A stretch of 64,000 bases of DNA from an uncultured beta proteobacterium (GTDB lineage: Bacteria > Pseudomonadota > Gammaproteobacteria > Burkholderiales > SG8-39): the NCBI GenBank assembly GCA_902826155.1, contig CADEDU010000003.1, positions 17,869-81,868 on the forward strand, read 5' to 3'. The position numbers and the translations under genes are program-made. This document shows, in pieces, positions 42,164 to 50,724 of this stretch. How positions within the stretch are numbered: position 1 is the first letter of the stretch; each line of letters starts with the position of its first letter. The notes below the pieces were generated by a model. The model was given only the letters and a program-made list of their open reading frames with translations, was not told where the DNA came from and searched no databases.

Positions 42164-43957
42164 CTACGCCGCCAGCCACTGCGCCTTGCTGAACTCGCGA
42201 AACCGACTGGCGGATCCGCTCGTCATTTGATTCCAGTCGCCGGACTCCAGGATCCGCCCGTTCTCCATCACATGGATCGTGTCGGCCCCGCTCAGCGTCG
42301 ACAGTCGATGCGCCACCAGCAGCACGGTCATCCCGCCCGCGATCGATCGGATCGACTGCATCACCGACGCCTCGGTCTGCGAATCGAGCCCACTCGTTGC
42401 CTCGTCGAGGATCAGCAGCTGCGGTCGACGCAGCAACGCGCGTGCGAGTCCGATCCGCTGCCGCTCGCCGAGCGACAGCAGTCCGCCTCGATCACCAACC
42501 AGGGCGTCGATCCCTTCCGGCAGGCGACGGATCACCGGTTCGGCACCGGCAACGCGCAGCGCCCACTCGATGTCGTGGTCGGTCGCTTCGGGCGCGGCCC
42601 AAAGCAGGTTGTCGCGCAAGCTCATATGGAACAGGAAGGTCTCCGGTCCGACATAGCCGACCTGCGCGCGCCAGGCACGCGCGTTCGCACGATTGATCGC
42701 GACGTCATCGCAGACGATACGACCACCCGATGCCGCCAGCAGACCCATGGCCAGATCGGCGAGCGTGCTCTTGCCGCATCCCGACGGCCCGCACAGCGCG
42801 ACGATGGTGCCCCGCTTCAACGACAGATCGATATCGCGCACGACCGGACCGACGGCCGCGTCGTATTCGAACGAGACACGCTCGAAGCGCAGCGATCGCT
42901 TCATCGCGGGCACGGCAATGTCTGGCGAGGGTGGCGGCTCGGCGGCCTGCTCGCAGCGCTCGATCAGCCCGGCGACGGAGTCGAACGCGGGAATCGCGCT
43001 GGCAAAATTGCGCGCATGCTGATGCAGCGACTGGAAGCGCGGCATCAGCCGCGAAAACAGGACGAGCATGGTAAGCATGGACGCCGCCGGCAGCTCGGCC
43101 CAGCGATTGGCGATCAACAGCATGAGCGCCAGCGCGAGCGTGGCGCCGATCTCGAACGCCGCGCTCGCACGCGCCTGATGCCGCGACAAGGCGCCATACG
43201 CGCTGGCCACGCGCTCGACCGCCGCACCGAAGAGCGTCGTCGCGCGCGCCTGTGCGCCGTAGGCTTTCGCGGTCTTGAGGTTCTGGGTCTGCTCGATCGT
43301 CGCGGCGTAGAACTCACCCATCGCCCCGGACAGCTCCTCGCCCGCCCGCTTGATGGTCCGGATCGCACCGTGATAGGCCGCGAGCAGCGCGACACCGGCC
43401 GCCAGCACGATCAGCGTGATCGGTGCCGAAACCGAGAGCGCCAGACCGATCAGAACAGCCGCCACCACGAGGTCGCCCGCAAGCATCAGCAGCACCAGCG
43501 TGGCCTCGCCGAGGCGGCTGGCTTCCTGCGCGATCGCCTGGGTGAAATCGGTCGATCGGCTGCGGCACAGGAACAGCCAATCGGCATTCGTGATCGCGCG
43601 ATGCAGGCGCAGACGCAACAGCTTGACGAAACGCTGGTCGATCGTGAACAGACAGATGGCGCGTAGGCGACCAAGCAGCGCCGTGGCTCCGGCCGCAGCA
43701 ACGAACAGCAGCAGCAACGTGTCGAGCGACGGCGCAAGCCCCACGATCGCAATAACGCTTTTGAGAACACTGGCGATATCGCCGAGCGTGCCTTGATTGT
43801 GCAAGTCGAGGCCGACCACCTGCAGCACCGCGACCAGCACGGCAATGCTCATCCCTTCGGTGAGTGCGCATGCCACGATCAAAGCCACCGCGGCGACAAG
43901 CGTTGGCCCACCCACCGAGCGAAGCTGCCCCGCCCAACTCGACCAGCGTCTGCTCAA
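42164..43957 (-). CDS. Lasso-peptide-type ABC exporter (McjD-like)
   Basis: This fused ABC transporter of 597 residues has an N-terminal membrane domain with about six helices (1-330) and a C-terminal ATPase. Walker A is GPSGCGKST (390-398), signature LSLGERQR (494-501) and Walker B LLILDEA (514-520). It begins with a TTG that overlaps the B-protein stop, so it is coupled. Placed last after precursor, cyclase and protease genes, it probably exports the mature peptide and may confer self-immunity, like McjD. There is no peptidase C39 domain, as expected when a separate leader protease exists. It resembles other lipid A/peptide exporters, so function rests on context. Confidence 0.85.
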   Translation of the reverse strand: MSRRWSSWAGQLRSVGGPTLVAAVALIVACALTEGMSIAVLVAVLQVVGLDLHNQGTLGDIASVLKSVIAIVGLAPSLDTLLLLFVAAAGATALLGRLRAICLFTIDQRFVKLLRLRLHRAITNADWLFLCRSRSTDFTQAIAQEASRLGEATLVLLMLAGDLVVAAVLIGLALSVSAPITLIVLAAGVALLAAYHGAIRTIKRAGEELSGAMGEFYAATIEQTQNLKTAKAYGAQARATTLFGAAVERVASAYGALSRHQARASAAFEIGATLALALMLLIANRWAELPAASMLTMLVLFSRLMPRFQSLHQHARNFASAIPAFDSVAGLIERCEQAAEPPPSPDIAVPAMKRSLRFERVSFEYDAAVGPVVRDIDLSLKRGTIVALCGPSGCGKSTLADLAMGLLAASGGRIVCDDVAINRANARAWRAQVGYVGPETFLFHMSLRDNLLWAAPEATDHDIEWALRVAGAEPVIRRLPEGIDALVGDRGGLLSLGERQRIGLARALLRRPQLLILDEATSGLDSQTEASVMQSIRSIAGGMTVLLVAHRLSTLSGADTIHVMENGRILESGDWNQMTSGSASRFREFSKAQWLAA

Positions 43958-44709
43958 GCTGCACCCTCGCTGGAAATCGCCTGCAATCCGTATCGCGCCA
44001 CCGGGCGATAGGCCTCGCAGCGGTCACGATAGTCCGAGAGGATCCGATCGCCCACCTCGCACCAGCAGTGCCCTTCGAGCGGATACAGCTGAATGCCGAC
44101 CACGAGCGTCGCAGGCACGCGTTCACGCAGCAGGAGATACCAGGTGGACAGCGCGCGCTCCTTGCAGGCGGCGCGCGGCATACGTGCCGCCGCGCGCCGG
44201 ATCGCGTTATCGATACGGTCCATCGCGTCGCTGCGGTCGGACCAGTCGCCGCCAGCACGAGTGCCGCTTCGTTGCGAACACCGTTCCCACGCGAGGACCG
44301 TATTCGCCCAGCCAAACAGCGCAAACGAAATGCCGGCGAGCGCCACGAGTGCTGGCGGCCAGTGGTGCAACCGAAGCAGCCGCAGGCCGGTTGACGCCAG
44401 CAATTGGGCGAGCTCGGCACGCAGCGAGGGCCGGCTCCTGCCCGCGTCGGAGCGGGACAACAGGCGTGCCCGCACGAGCTCGCCGAGCAACCTGTCCGCA
44501 TCGAGCGCGACGCGCTCATGCGCGATCCGGTATCGATGAGCGATGGATTGCACCGCCCGCTCCTTACCTTGTGCCAGCGTCTCGCGCAGGATCTCCGCGC
44601 CGGTACGCGACAGCGCGAATGTCGATCCGTTCATGTCGAGGAGCCGGGCAGAACCGTCGTCCACGGGTACGTACAGGACGTCCGGAGCCAGAACATGGCT
44701 CGCGTTCAT
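43954..44709 (-). CDS. Lasso peptide leader protease with N-terminal RRE (B protein)
   Basis: This 251-residue protein is a fused B1-B2 protein. The N-terminal 80-90 residues (VLYVPVDDGSARLLDMNGST, then ILRETLAQG) form a PqqD-like RiPP recognition element that binds the leader peptide. The C-terminal part is a transglutaminase-like cysteine protease: Cys182 in ACKERALSTWYLLL, His214 in LEGHCWCEVGDR and an acid at 221 or 226. It would remove the leader before cyclisation. The start MNASHVLAPD at 44709 overlaps the cyclase stop. Such fused proteins are typical of proteobacterial lasso clusters (McjB type). Confidence 0.88.
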   Translation of the reverse strand: MNASHVLAPDVLYVPVDDGSARLLDMNGSTFALSRTGAEILRETLAQGKERAVQSIAHRYRIAHERVALDADRLLGELVRARLLSRSDAGRSRPSLRAELAQLLASTGLRLLRLHHWPPALVALAGISFALFGWANTVLAWERCSQRSGTRAGGDWSDRSDAMDRIDNAIRRAAARMPRAACKERALSTWYLLLRERVPATLVVGIQLYPLEGHCWCEVGDRILSDYRDRCEAYRPVARYGLQAISSEGAA

Positions 44710-46628
44710 GGCTGAAGCTCCAAGGCAAGCTCGGGGCGCAACACCGCATTGGCGATGCGCCGGGTGCCGCGCATCGATAGCCATTTCACCAGCGAAAGCG
44801 TGGCATCAAGACGCATTGCACCCCCGCCGGAAAATTCCACGCCGAGCGCGGTCTGTCGCAGCGCTTGCACGAGCGCGTTGCGGTCGATCATCTCGTTGAC
44901 CTCCGACGGCGCCGACATGATCATCGCCTCGATGGCAGCGCAATTCTTCCTGAGGCCGCGGTAGTACACCTCGTTGAAGTGCATCTTCGATCGCCGATCG
45001 AGAATGGATTGCGGCAGCGAGTTGCGCATGGCCCGGGCGAGCAGCGGTTTCTGTCGGGCGGGGTCCTGGCGCACCCGGAGGCGCAACGCGAGTGCGAAAC
45101 GCAGCATCCGCGCGTCGAGGAACGGATGCGAGAGCGAGAGCCCGTGCGCCGCAGCCACCGACCAGCCGCGTGGGTTCCCGACACGACACTGGATCTGCGC
45201 AAGCAGCACCGAAATGCCGGGGTGCCGATCGGCGCGATACAGCACGCGCAGTTGTCGCAGTGCGCGCCCGCGAAGATCGTGGGTGCGCGCGAACGGCTCG
45301 CGGATCCATGGCGGGAGCGTGCCTTCGGCCTGGTTGCGCCAAGACACGCGTCCGGCCGTGAGCATCGCACGCGGCCCGGCGCGCAGCACGGGTGGCAGCA
45401 ACGGCGACAGACCGTATCGGAAGAACACCGTCCACGCATTCGCGTTGCGACCATGCGCCCAACGCGCGCTCTCACGCCACGCGCGCCACAGCCGTCCGCC
45501 GCGCAAATCGGCGGCGATCGAGAACGGCATCACATCGAAGACCTCGTCGCCGCCGGCGCCGCTGAGGAGGGTGTCGGCACCGGCCGCCGCCGCGGCAGCG
45601 GCCAGCGCGCGATCGTTGGCCAGATCGAACAGATCGGGCACGGGTTCGTCGATTGCCGGTGCATCGGTGAAGCTGTCGTAGGTGAGCAGATCGTCAGCGC
45701 GGACAAGCACCGGTGTGAGATGGTCCTGACCATCGTAGGCCGCACGCACGTACGCAGTCTCGCCCTTGAGCGACGCCAGACGATTGTAGATGAGCGACAA
45801 CGCCATGATCGGCGGTGCCCCCCGCGCAAATGCGCAATCGCGTGCGAGCAGCGCGATCGCGGTGGAGTCCATACCGCCGGACAGATGTGCGGCCGTATGG
45901 CCGCAGAGGCGCTCGGCGACCGCATCGCGCAGGATCTCGCCTGCGCATTCGGCGAGCTCGTCGTCGCTGATCCGCTCGGGCAAGGACATCGGCATCCAGT
46001 GCCAGTACCGGCGAACCGCTGCACGACCCTGATCGAGATCGAACGAGGCGATCGTTCCCGGGAGGATCCGGCTGACTTCGCGGTAGCAGGTCGACTCCTC
46101 GGCAGGCTCGGTTTGCCCAAGCAGAGGACGGGCGAGGTAATCACTGAGATATTCGTCGGACAGGGTGAATGACGGCTGGATGCGCGACAACGCATCGATG
46201 CGCGTGGCGATTCCGAACGCTCCACCGCGCTCGCAATAGAACAACGGATAGCAACCCATCGGATCGCGCATCGCGTGACACTTTCGCTCCGCGAGATCCC
46301 ACACGATCAGCGCGTACTCACCCTCGAATCGTTCGAGCGCCGCAGGGCCGCTCGCTCGGAACGCAGCGAGCGCAAGCGCGGCATCGGAATCGTTCGCATC
46401 GGTTGCGCAGGAAGGCATGACGCGCCAGGCGTCGATATAGTGCAGTCGCCCGAGAACGACCACACCATATCGTCCGGCGCGCGCTACCGAGACGAGGCTT
46501 CGAGCTTCGCCGGTCGCGTCGAGCACGATTGACAGATCGAGCTTTCCATCGACCACAGTCCAGCAAAAACCGGGCAGCACTTTCTCCGCGGTCCTGGCAA
46601 ATGGGGAAGCTCGCTCCCGATCCGTCAT
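44706..46628 (-). CDS. Lasso peptide cyclase, asparagine synthetase-like (C protein)
   Basis: This 640-residue protein resembles asparagine synthetase B, with an N-terminal glutaminase-like domain that lacks the catalytic Cys2 (it begins MTDRERAS). The C-terminal synthetase domain has the PPi-binding loop SGGMDS (residues 250-255) and a GAGGDE motif at 357-362. In lasso biosynthesis this enzyme adenylates an Asp or Glu side chain and closes the macrolactam ring with the core's N-terminal amine. It starts 34 bases downstream of the precursor stop. The residues after the ATP site (YRGLRKNCAAIEAMI...) are typical of the C-proteins. Confidence 0.88.
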   Translation of the reverse strand: MTDRERASPFARTAEKVLPGFCWTVVDGKLDLSIVLDATGEARSLVSVARAGRYGVVVLGRLHYIDAWRVMPSCATDANDSDAALALAAFRASGPAALERFEGEYALIVWDLAERKCHAMRDPMGCYPLFYCERGGAFGIATRIDALSRIQPSFTLSDEYLSDYLARPLLGQTEPAEESTCYREVSRILPGTIASFDLDQGRAAVRRYWHWMPMSLPERISDDELAECAGEILRDAVAERLCGHTAAHLSGGMDSTAIALLARDCAFARGAPPIMALSLIYNRLASLKGETAYVRAAYDGQDHLTPVLVRADDLLTYDSFTDAPAIDEPVPDLFDLANDRALAAAAAAAGADTLLSGAGGDEVFDVMPFSIAADLRGGRLWRAWRESARWAHGRNANAWTVFFRYGLSPLLPPVLRAGPRAMLTAGRVSWRNQAEGTLPPWIREPFARTHDLRGRALRQLRVLYRADRHPGISVLLAQIQCRVGNPRGWSVAAAHGLSLSHPFLDARMLRFALALRLRVRQDPARQKPLLARAMRNSLPQSILDRRSKMHFNEVYYRGLRKNCAAIEAMIMSAPSEVNEMIDRNALVQALRQTALGVEFSGGGAMRLDATLSLVKWLSMRGTRRIANAVLRPELALELQP

Positions 46629-46662
46629 GGATGCCGACCCTCTGGGAGCAGAAGTACGGTGA

Positions 46663-46842
46663 TCAGCAAGTATTGAAGTCGGTCGTGCCGGTGGCCTGGC
46701 AGTCCCGATAGTTGCGGGTGTAGGTCGGTCCCTGCAGCAGATTGCTCGTCGCGTCGATTCGCACCAGCATGGGCGAGTCGTATTCGGCCGATACTGTGTT
46801 GGGATATTCGACGGCGCAGATTGGTTGTTGATTGCTTGCCAT
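46663..46842 (-). CDS. Candidate lasso-type precursor peptide, 59 residues
   Basis: A 59-codon gene starts at ATG 46842, preceded by AAAGGAAGCCT (good ribosome site), and ends TGA 46663-46665. The leader contains YDSPML (Tyr21, Pro24, Leu26), an exact YxxPxL motif recognised by RRE proteins. The putative core is near residues 38-59 and reads GPTYTRNYRDCQ followed by ATGTTDFNTC. Cysteines 48 and 59 could form a tail disulfide; Cys9 lies in the leader. Canonical lasso cores have Asp/Glu at position 7-9 and Thr at leader -2. Here Gly38 fits the fusilassin-type spacing (Tyr+17), but the only suitable acid, Asp47, is then position 10. A start at Pro39, Thr40 or Tyr41 would give 9, 8 or 7. Real gene by position and ribosome site; core boundary uncertain. 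Confidence 0.82.
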   Translation of the reverse strand: MASNQQPICAVEYPNTVSAEYDSPMLVRIDATSNLLQGPTYTRNYRDCQATGTTDFNTC

Positions 46843-47393
46843 AGGCTTCCTTTGACGTAGGTTGTCGATACACTCCAGCGAACCTCCGCACGCAGCGCCA
46901 ATGCGGGCGGTGAGACCCGCGACTGGCGCGCAGCGGTCCCGAGCCCACGTAGACGCAACGCGGGTGAATCGAGATCGGGGACTTTCGGCGATTCGCGCGT
47001 GCTGGCTTTCTGTGCGGCGGCTGCGTCGAGCAGCTTGGTCCAGTCCGTTGCGGCGTGCGAGTCGCAGTCAGATCACGATGGACCTTCATACATTCAGGAT
47101 CGGTACAAAATCAGCAAATCGGATCGACCGCGGAATATTCATCACAACGGCAGTGGAGTTTTCGTATCTGTGACCTGGTCGGAATCGTGCCCAAGCCCCG
47201 GTTGCCTGGTGGGCTTGGTATCCACTGTTTCCAGTCTCCGGTCCGGTGTGCCCTTTGGCTCAGCCCTGATTCATTCGGCGCTTGTCGGTTCGGCGCTGAT
47301 CCGTTCGCCACTGCGGCGCCCGGCGCGTTTCGCTGAGGCGGGATCGCCTCTTCACCGCGCAATCAACCCACATCTCCCATACGATGAGGTGCA
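46843..47393. other. Intergenic region between lasso precursor and hydrolase
   Basis: This 551-base gap separates the divergent lasso precursor and alpha/beta hydrolase genes. It must hold the promoter of the RiPP cluster. Bases about 47080-47170 are clearly less GC-rich than their surroundings, but no -10/-35 pair convinced me on either strand. A 15-base imperfect repeat (TCGGCGCTTGTCGGT, TCGGCGCTGATCCGT, then a weaker third copy) lies at 47275-47319. Small open frames here have no codon or homology support. Confidence 0.6.
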
Positions 47394-48167
47394 ATGACTA
47401 CCACGCTCGTGTTGATCCATGGCTTGGCGAGCAACGCGACGCGCTGGTGGCGATTCGCCGCCGATCGACAGCTGCCCGGCTGGACGTTGCTGTGCCCGAA
47501 CATGCGCGGCCACGCCGGCTCGAGCGATCGCTCGCGCATCGGCATGCGCCAGTGGTGCGACGATCTCGCGCGCGTGCTCGATCAGGCCCAATGCGAGCGC
47601 GCGGTGATCGGCGGACACTGCCTGGGCGCGAACATCGCGCTGCAGTTCGCCGCGCGGCATCCGCAACGCACGGCCGGGCTGGTTCTGATCGAGCCGATGC
47701 CGCCGCCCGCGGTGCAAGGCACGTTGCAGCGCATGCGCGTGCTGCGTCCGTTGGTGATTGCCGCGGCCTACGTCGGGCTCGCGCTCAATGCCATCGGCCT
47801 GCATCGGCGGCGTATCGAGACGATCGATCTCGAACAATGGGATCACGCGGTGGCCAGCGGCACGCTCGATCTGGCTCGCTATGCCTCGCCGTTGTCGGAT
47901 CTGAAGTTCGTGCCGACCGCGGCCTACCTGCAGGCGCTCACGTCGGTGGGCGCACCGCTGCCTTCACTTGCGCGCATCGGCGTGCCTGCGTTGATTCTGC
48001 TATCGCGCAACAGCAGCATGACCGATCCGGCCAAGGCCACGGAGATCCTGCGTGCCATGCCGCGCGCGGAGTTTGCGATGCTCGATGCCCAGCACTGGAT
48101 TCCAACCGAGCAGCCCGAAGAGATGCGCCGTGCGATTGAAGACTGGTTGCTGCGGCAGCGCTGGTGA
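47394..48167 (+). CDS. Alpha/beta hydrolase with Cys nucleophile
   Basis: This 257-residue alpha/beta-hydrolase has the oxyanion segment VLIHGLASNATRWW. The nucleophile elbow reads GGHCLGAN, placing Cys76 where most relatives have Ser (GxSxG). The catalytic His is probably His234 (LDAQHWIPTE), and an acid lies near SSMTDP. Cys nucleophiles occur in dienelactone hydrolases but are unusual in this esterase/lipase-like branch. It is divergent from the lasso cluster and monocistronic. Start at ATG 47394 after GATGAGGTGCA. Confidence 0.85.
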   Translation: MTTTLVLIHGLASNATRWWRFAADRQLPGWTLLCPNMRGHAGSSDRSRIGMRQWCDDLARVLDQAQCERAVIGGHCLGANIALQFAARHPQRTAGLVLIEPMPPPAVQGTLQRMRVLRPLVIAAAYVGLALNAIGLHRRRIETIDLEQWDHAVASGTLDLARYASPLSDLKFVPTAAYLQALTSVGAPLPSLARIGVPALILLSRNSSMTDPAKATEILRAMPRAEFAMLDAQHWIPTEQPEEMRRAIEDWLLRQRW

Positions 48168-48245
48168 GGCAGGAGCAGGAGTGGGAGTATGCGGCGCCCT
48201 CGCTTCAACCGATCGAGCTCTCGCTCGGCGGTTACGCTCGGTCGA

Positions 48246-49343
48246 TCACGGCAACAGTGCGCGCGCCCCTTCCCACAACTGCGCGTACACCTCCGCTGCC
48301 GGCGCGGCCCGCGCAAGTGCGGCCGATTGTCCCGACCACGCCTGCATGCGATCGACGTCGTTGGACTTCGCCGCCAGATCACGCATCGCCTGGGTGAGTC
48401 CGCGTTGCACCGGATACGGCGCCGGCGCGGGCGCTTGCGGACCCGTGGCAGCGCGCGCATAGGCGTTGGCAAGACTGCGGCCGGGCCGCCCGGAGAACGC
48501 GCGGGTGACGATCGTGTCTTCGGGCCGCGCGCGTCCGATCGCATCAGCCCATGCAGTGGCTAGCTTCGCTTCCGGACATCGTAGAAATCCGGTGCCGATC
48601 TGCACCGCCGAAGCGCCGAGCAGCAGCGCCGCGGCGACGCCTCGTGCATCGGCGATGCCACCGGTGGCAATCACCGGGATGCGCACCGCATCGGCAATCG
48701 CAGGCAGCAGCGCGAACAGCCCCACCAGCTTTTGTTCGGCGACGCTCGCCTCGAATGCGCCACGATGACCGCCCGCCTCCATGCCTTGCGCGAGGATCGC
48801 ATCGGCCCCGGCTTCTTCGGCGGCCTTGGCTTCCGCGACGGTCGTCGCCGTCGCGAACCACTTGATGCCCTGCGCCTTCAGGTGCGCGACGAACGCGGGC
48901 GGATAGAGCCCCATGATCGACGAGATCACCGCGGGGGATGCCGCCAGCATCGCCTCGCATTGCGCAGCGAAATCGGGTGGCGAGGCGTTGCCGGCAGTCG
49001 GCGCGACCTCGGGGCCCCACTTGGCCAGAAACGCCCGTACCGCTGCTTCGGCTGGATCGTTGCGCACGGGCGGCGGATCAGGAATCCATAGATTGAGTTG
49101 GAACGGGCCCCGGGTGCCCGCCTGCACCTCGCTCACCCAGGCGGCAATGGCACTGGGCTGCATGAGCAATGCACCGCAGGCGCCCATTCCGCCGGCGTTG
49201 GCCACGGCGATCGAGAGCGAGGGCGGACACGCGCCAGCCATCGGCGCCAGCAGGATCGGTGCGCGTAGCCCGTAGGCGTCACAGAAGCGAGTGGCGCGCG
49301 CACGAACCGAATCGGGCGTAGAGAAATCGGGGCTTGAAGTCAT
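48246..49343 (-). CDS. Nitronate monooxygenase-family flavoprotein
   Basis: This 365-residue FMN-binding TIM-barrel protein belongs to the 2-nitropropane dioxygenase/nitronate monooxygenase family, which detoxifies alkyl nitronates such as propionate-3-nitronate. Recognisable parts are LRAPILLAPMAGACPPSLSI and GGMGACGALLM at the N-terminus, AGADAILAQGMEAGGHRGAF with the catalytic His region, and VPVIATGGIADARG-like VIATGGIADARGVAAALLLG for FMN phosphate binding. I chose ATG 49343 (MTSSPDFS); an ATG at 49379 is in frame but has no ribosome site. It is divergent from the third Liv cluster. Confidence 0.88.
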   Translation of the reverse strand: MTSSPDFSTPDSVRARATRFCDAYGLRAPILLAPMAGACPPSLSIAVANAGGMGACGALLMQPSAIAAWVSEVQAGTRGPFQLNLWIPDPPPVRNDPAEAAVRAFLAKWGPEVAPTAGNASPPDFAAQCEAMLAASPAVISSIMGLYPPAFVAHLKAQGIKWFATATTVAEAKAAEEAGADAILAQGMEAGGHRGAFEASVAEQKLVGLFALLPAIADAVRIPVIATGGIADARGVAAALLLGASAVQIGTGFLRCPEAKLATAWADAIGRARPEDTIVTRAFSGRPGRSLANAYARAATGPQAPAPAPYPVQRGLTQAMRDLAAKSNDVDRMQAWSGQSAALARAAPAAEVYAQLWEGARALLP

Positions 49344-49518
49344 GGCTGCGATTCCACTGTCAGCAATCGGAAGGGTCATGATACGTGCGCGAGCGCGGGC
49401 AACAGCCGGAATCGGCATCGCACCGATTTCCTTCCGCTAGAATCGCGTGGACTACCGGGACAGCGTTCCACCTTCACCGGCGGCGGGCTTGGCCATCGAA
49501 CACATCAGAGGAGGCATC

Positions 49519-50691
49519 ATGCAACGAACGATCACGATCGCCGCGGGCGCGCTCATCGCCGCCCTGCCATTCGCGGCATCCGCGCAGTCCACGCCCATCC
49601 GCATCGGCGTAGTGACACCACTCACCGGCGTGTACGCGGGCATCGGCTCGCAGGTCAGGATGGCCCTCGATCTCGCCGCGAAAGAGATCAACGAGAAGGG
49701 CGGCATCATCGGCCGCAAGGTGGAACTGCTCTACGAAGACGAAGAAGCGAGCCCCGCGGTCGCAAGCCAGAAAGCCGAGAAGCTGTTCCAGTCGGCCAAG
49801 GTCGACTTTCTCACCGGCACGGTGAGCTCGGGCGTGACGCTCGCGGTGGGCCAACTCGCCGAGCGCAATCAGCGCCTGATGGCCACCACCGTGTCGTACT
49901 CCGACGCGATCACCGGCAGCCAGTGCTCGCCCAACGTGTTCCGGGTCAATGCGCGCGCCGGCATGCAGTCCACGACGCTGGTGCAGTGGCTGAAGAAAGA
50001 GAAGCCCAACGCCAGCGTGTTCTACCTCGGGCCGGACTACGAGATGGGCCGCAGCACCGTGGCTGCGTTCAAGACCGAGGTCGAGAAAAGCGGCGCCAAA
50101 TCGGTGGGTGAGGTGTTCTCGCCGCTCGACGCGAAGGACTTCTCGCCGTTCTTCGGCCAGATCCGCGGCGCCAAACCCAGCGTGCTCTACACCTCGGTTG
50201 CCGGCAACGACACCGTGCGCTTCTTCAATCAGATGAGCGAGTACGGCGTGAACCGCAACATCCAGATCGTCGGCGCCTCGGGCACGATCACCGCGCAGAA
50301 CCTCGCGGCGGTCGGCAAGGCCGCCGAGGGATTCGTCACCGGCGTGGGCTACTCGCCGGAGATCGACGCGGCCGAGAACAAGAAGTTCATCGCCGATTTC
50401 AAGGCAGCCAACAAAGTCGATCCCGATCTGTTCGGCACCGACTCGTACGGCGTCATGTACTTCTACAAGGCAGCCGTCGAGAAAGCCGGCAGCACCGACA
50501 CCGACAAGGTGCGCGCCGCCATGCGCGGCCTGGAGTGGGCAACACCGCAGGGCAAGAAGACCATGCGCGCCGGCGACCACCAGGCGATGCAGGACATGTA
50601 CATCGTCCAGTTGAAGGGCGGGCAGTTCAAGATCATCGCGAAGATTCCGGCCGCTGATGCGATCGGCGCCGATGCCTGCACGAAGTTCTGA
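49519..50691 (+). CDS. livK: Liv-type periplasmic substrate-binding protein (third system)
   Basis: This receptor of 390 residues has a textbook signal peptide (MQRTITIAAGALIAALPFAA ending ASAQ) and a strong ribosome site (GAGGAGGCATC) before ATG 49519. The mature part has TPIRIGVVTPLTGVYAG, VRMALDLAAKEINEKGG and VFYLGPDYEMGRSTVAAF. It heads a complete livKHMGF on the plus strand. The earlier in-frame ATG (49447) would put an unlikely 24-residue extension before the signal peptide. Confidence 0.92.
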   Translation: MQRTITIAAGALIAALPFAASAQSTPIRIGVVTPLTGVYAGIGSQVRMALDLAAKEINEKGGIIGRKVELLYEDEEASPAVASQKAEKLFQSAKVDFLTGTVSSGVTLAVGQLAERNQRLMATTVSYSDAITGSQCSPNVFRVNARAGMQSTTLVQWLKKEKPNASVFYLGPDYEMGRSTVAAFKTEVEKSGAKSVGEVFSPLDAKDFSPFFGQIRGAKPSVLYTSVAGNDTVRFFNQMSEYGVNRNIQIVGASGTITAQNLAAVGKAAEGFVTGVGYSPEIDAAENKKFIADFKAANKVDPDLFGTDSYGVMYFYKAAVEKAGSTDTDKVRAAMRGLEWATPQGKKTMRAGDHQAMQDMYIVQLKGGQFKIIAKIPAADAIGADACTKF

Positions 50692-50724
50692 CCTAGGCGT
50701 CGCGGCTCCCGTTCTGCGCACCAC

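Noticed and set aside
42131..43666. A 511-codon open frame on the plus strand opposite the lasso exporter
   Set aside because: Composition and position show it is a shadow of the exporter gene, whose ATPase motifs are clear.
47080..47170. Promoter of the lasso cluster in the AT-rich stretch
   Set aside because: Several weak TTGnnn/TAnnnT-like pairs exist, but none has good spacing and match, so I report no site.
46999..47397. Small open frame on the plus strand upstream of the hydrolase
   Set aside because: It contains imperfect repeats, has no ribosome site and no recognisable domain.
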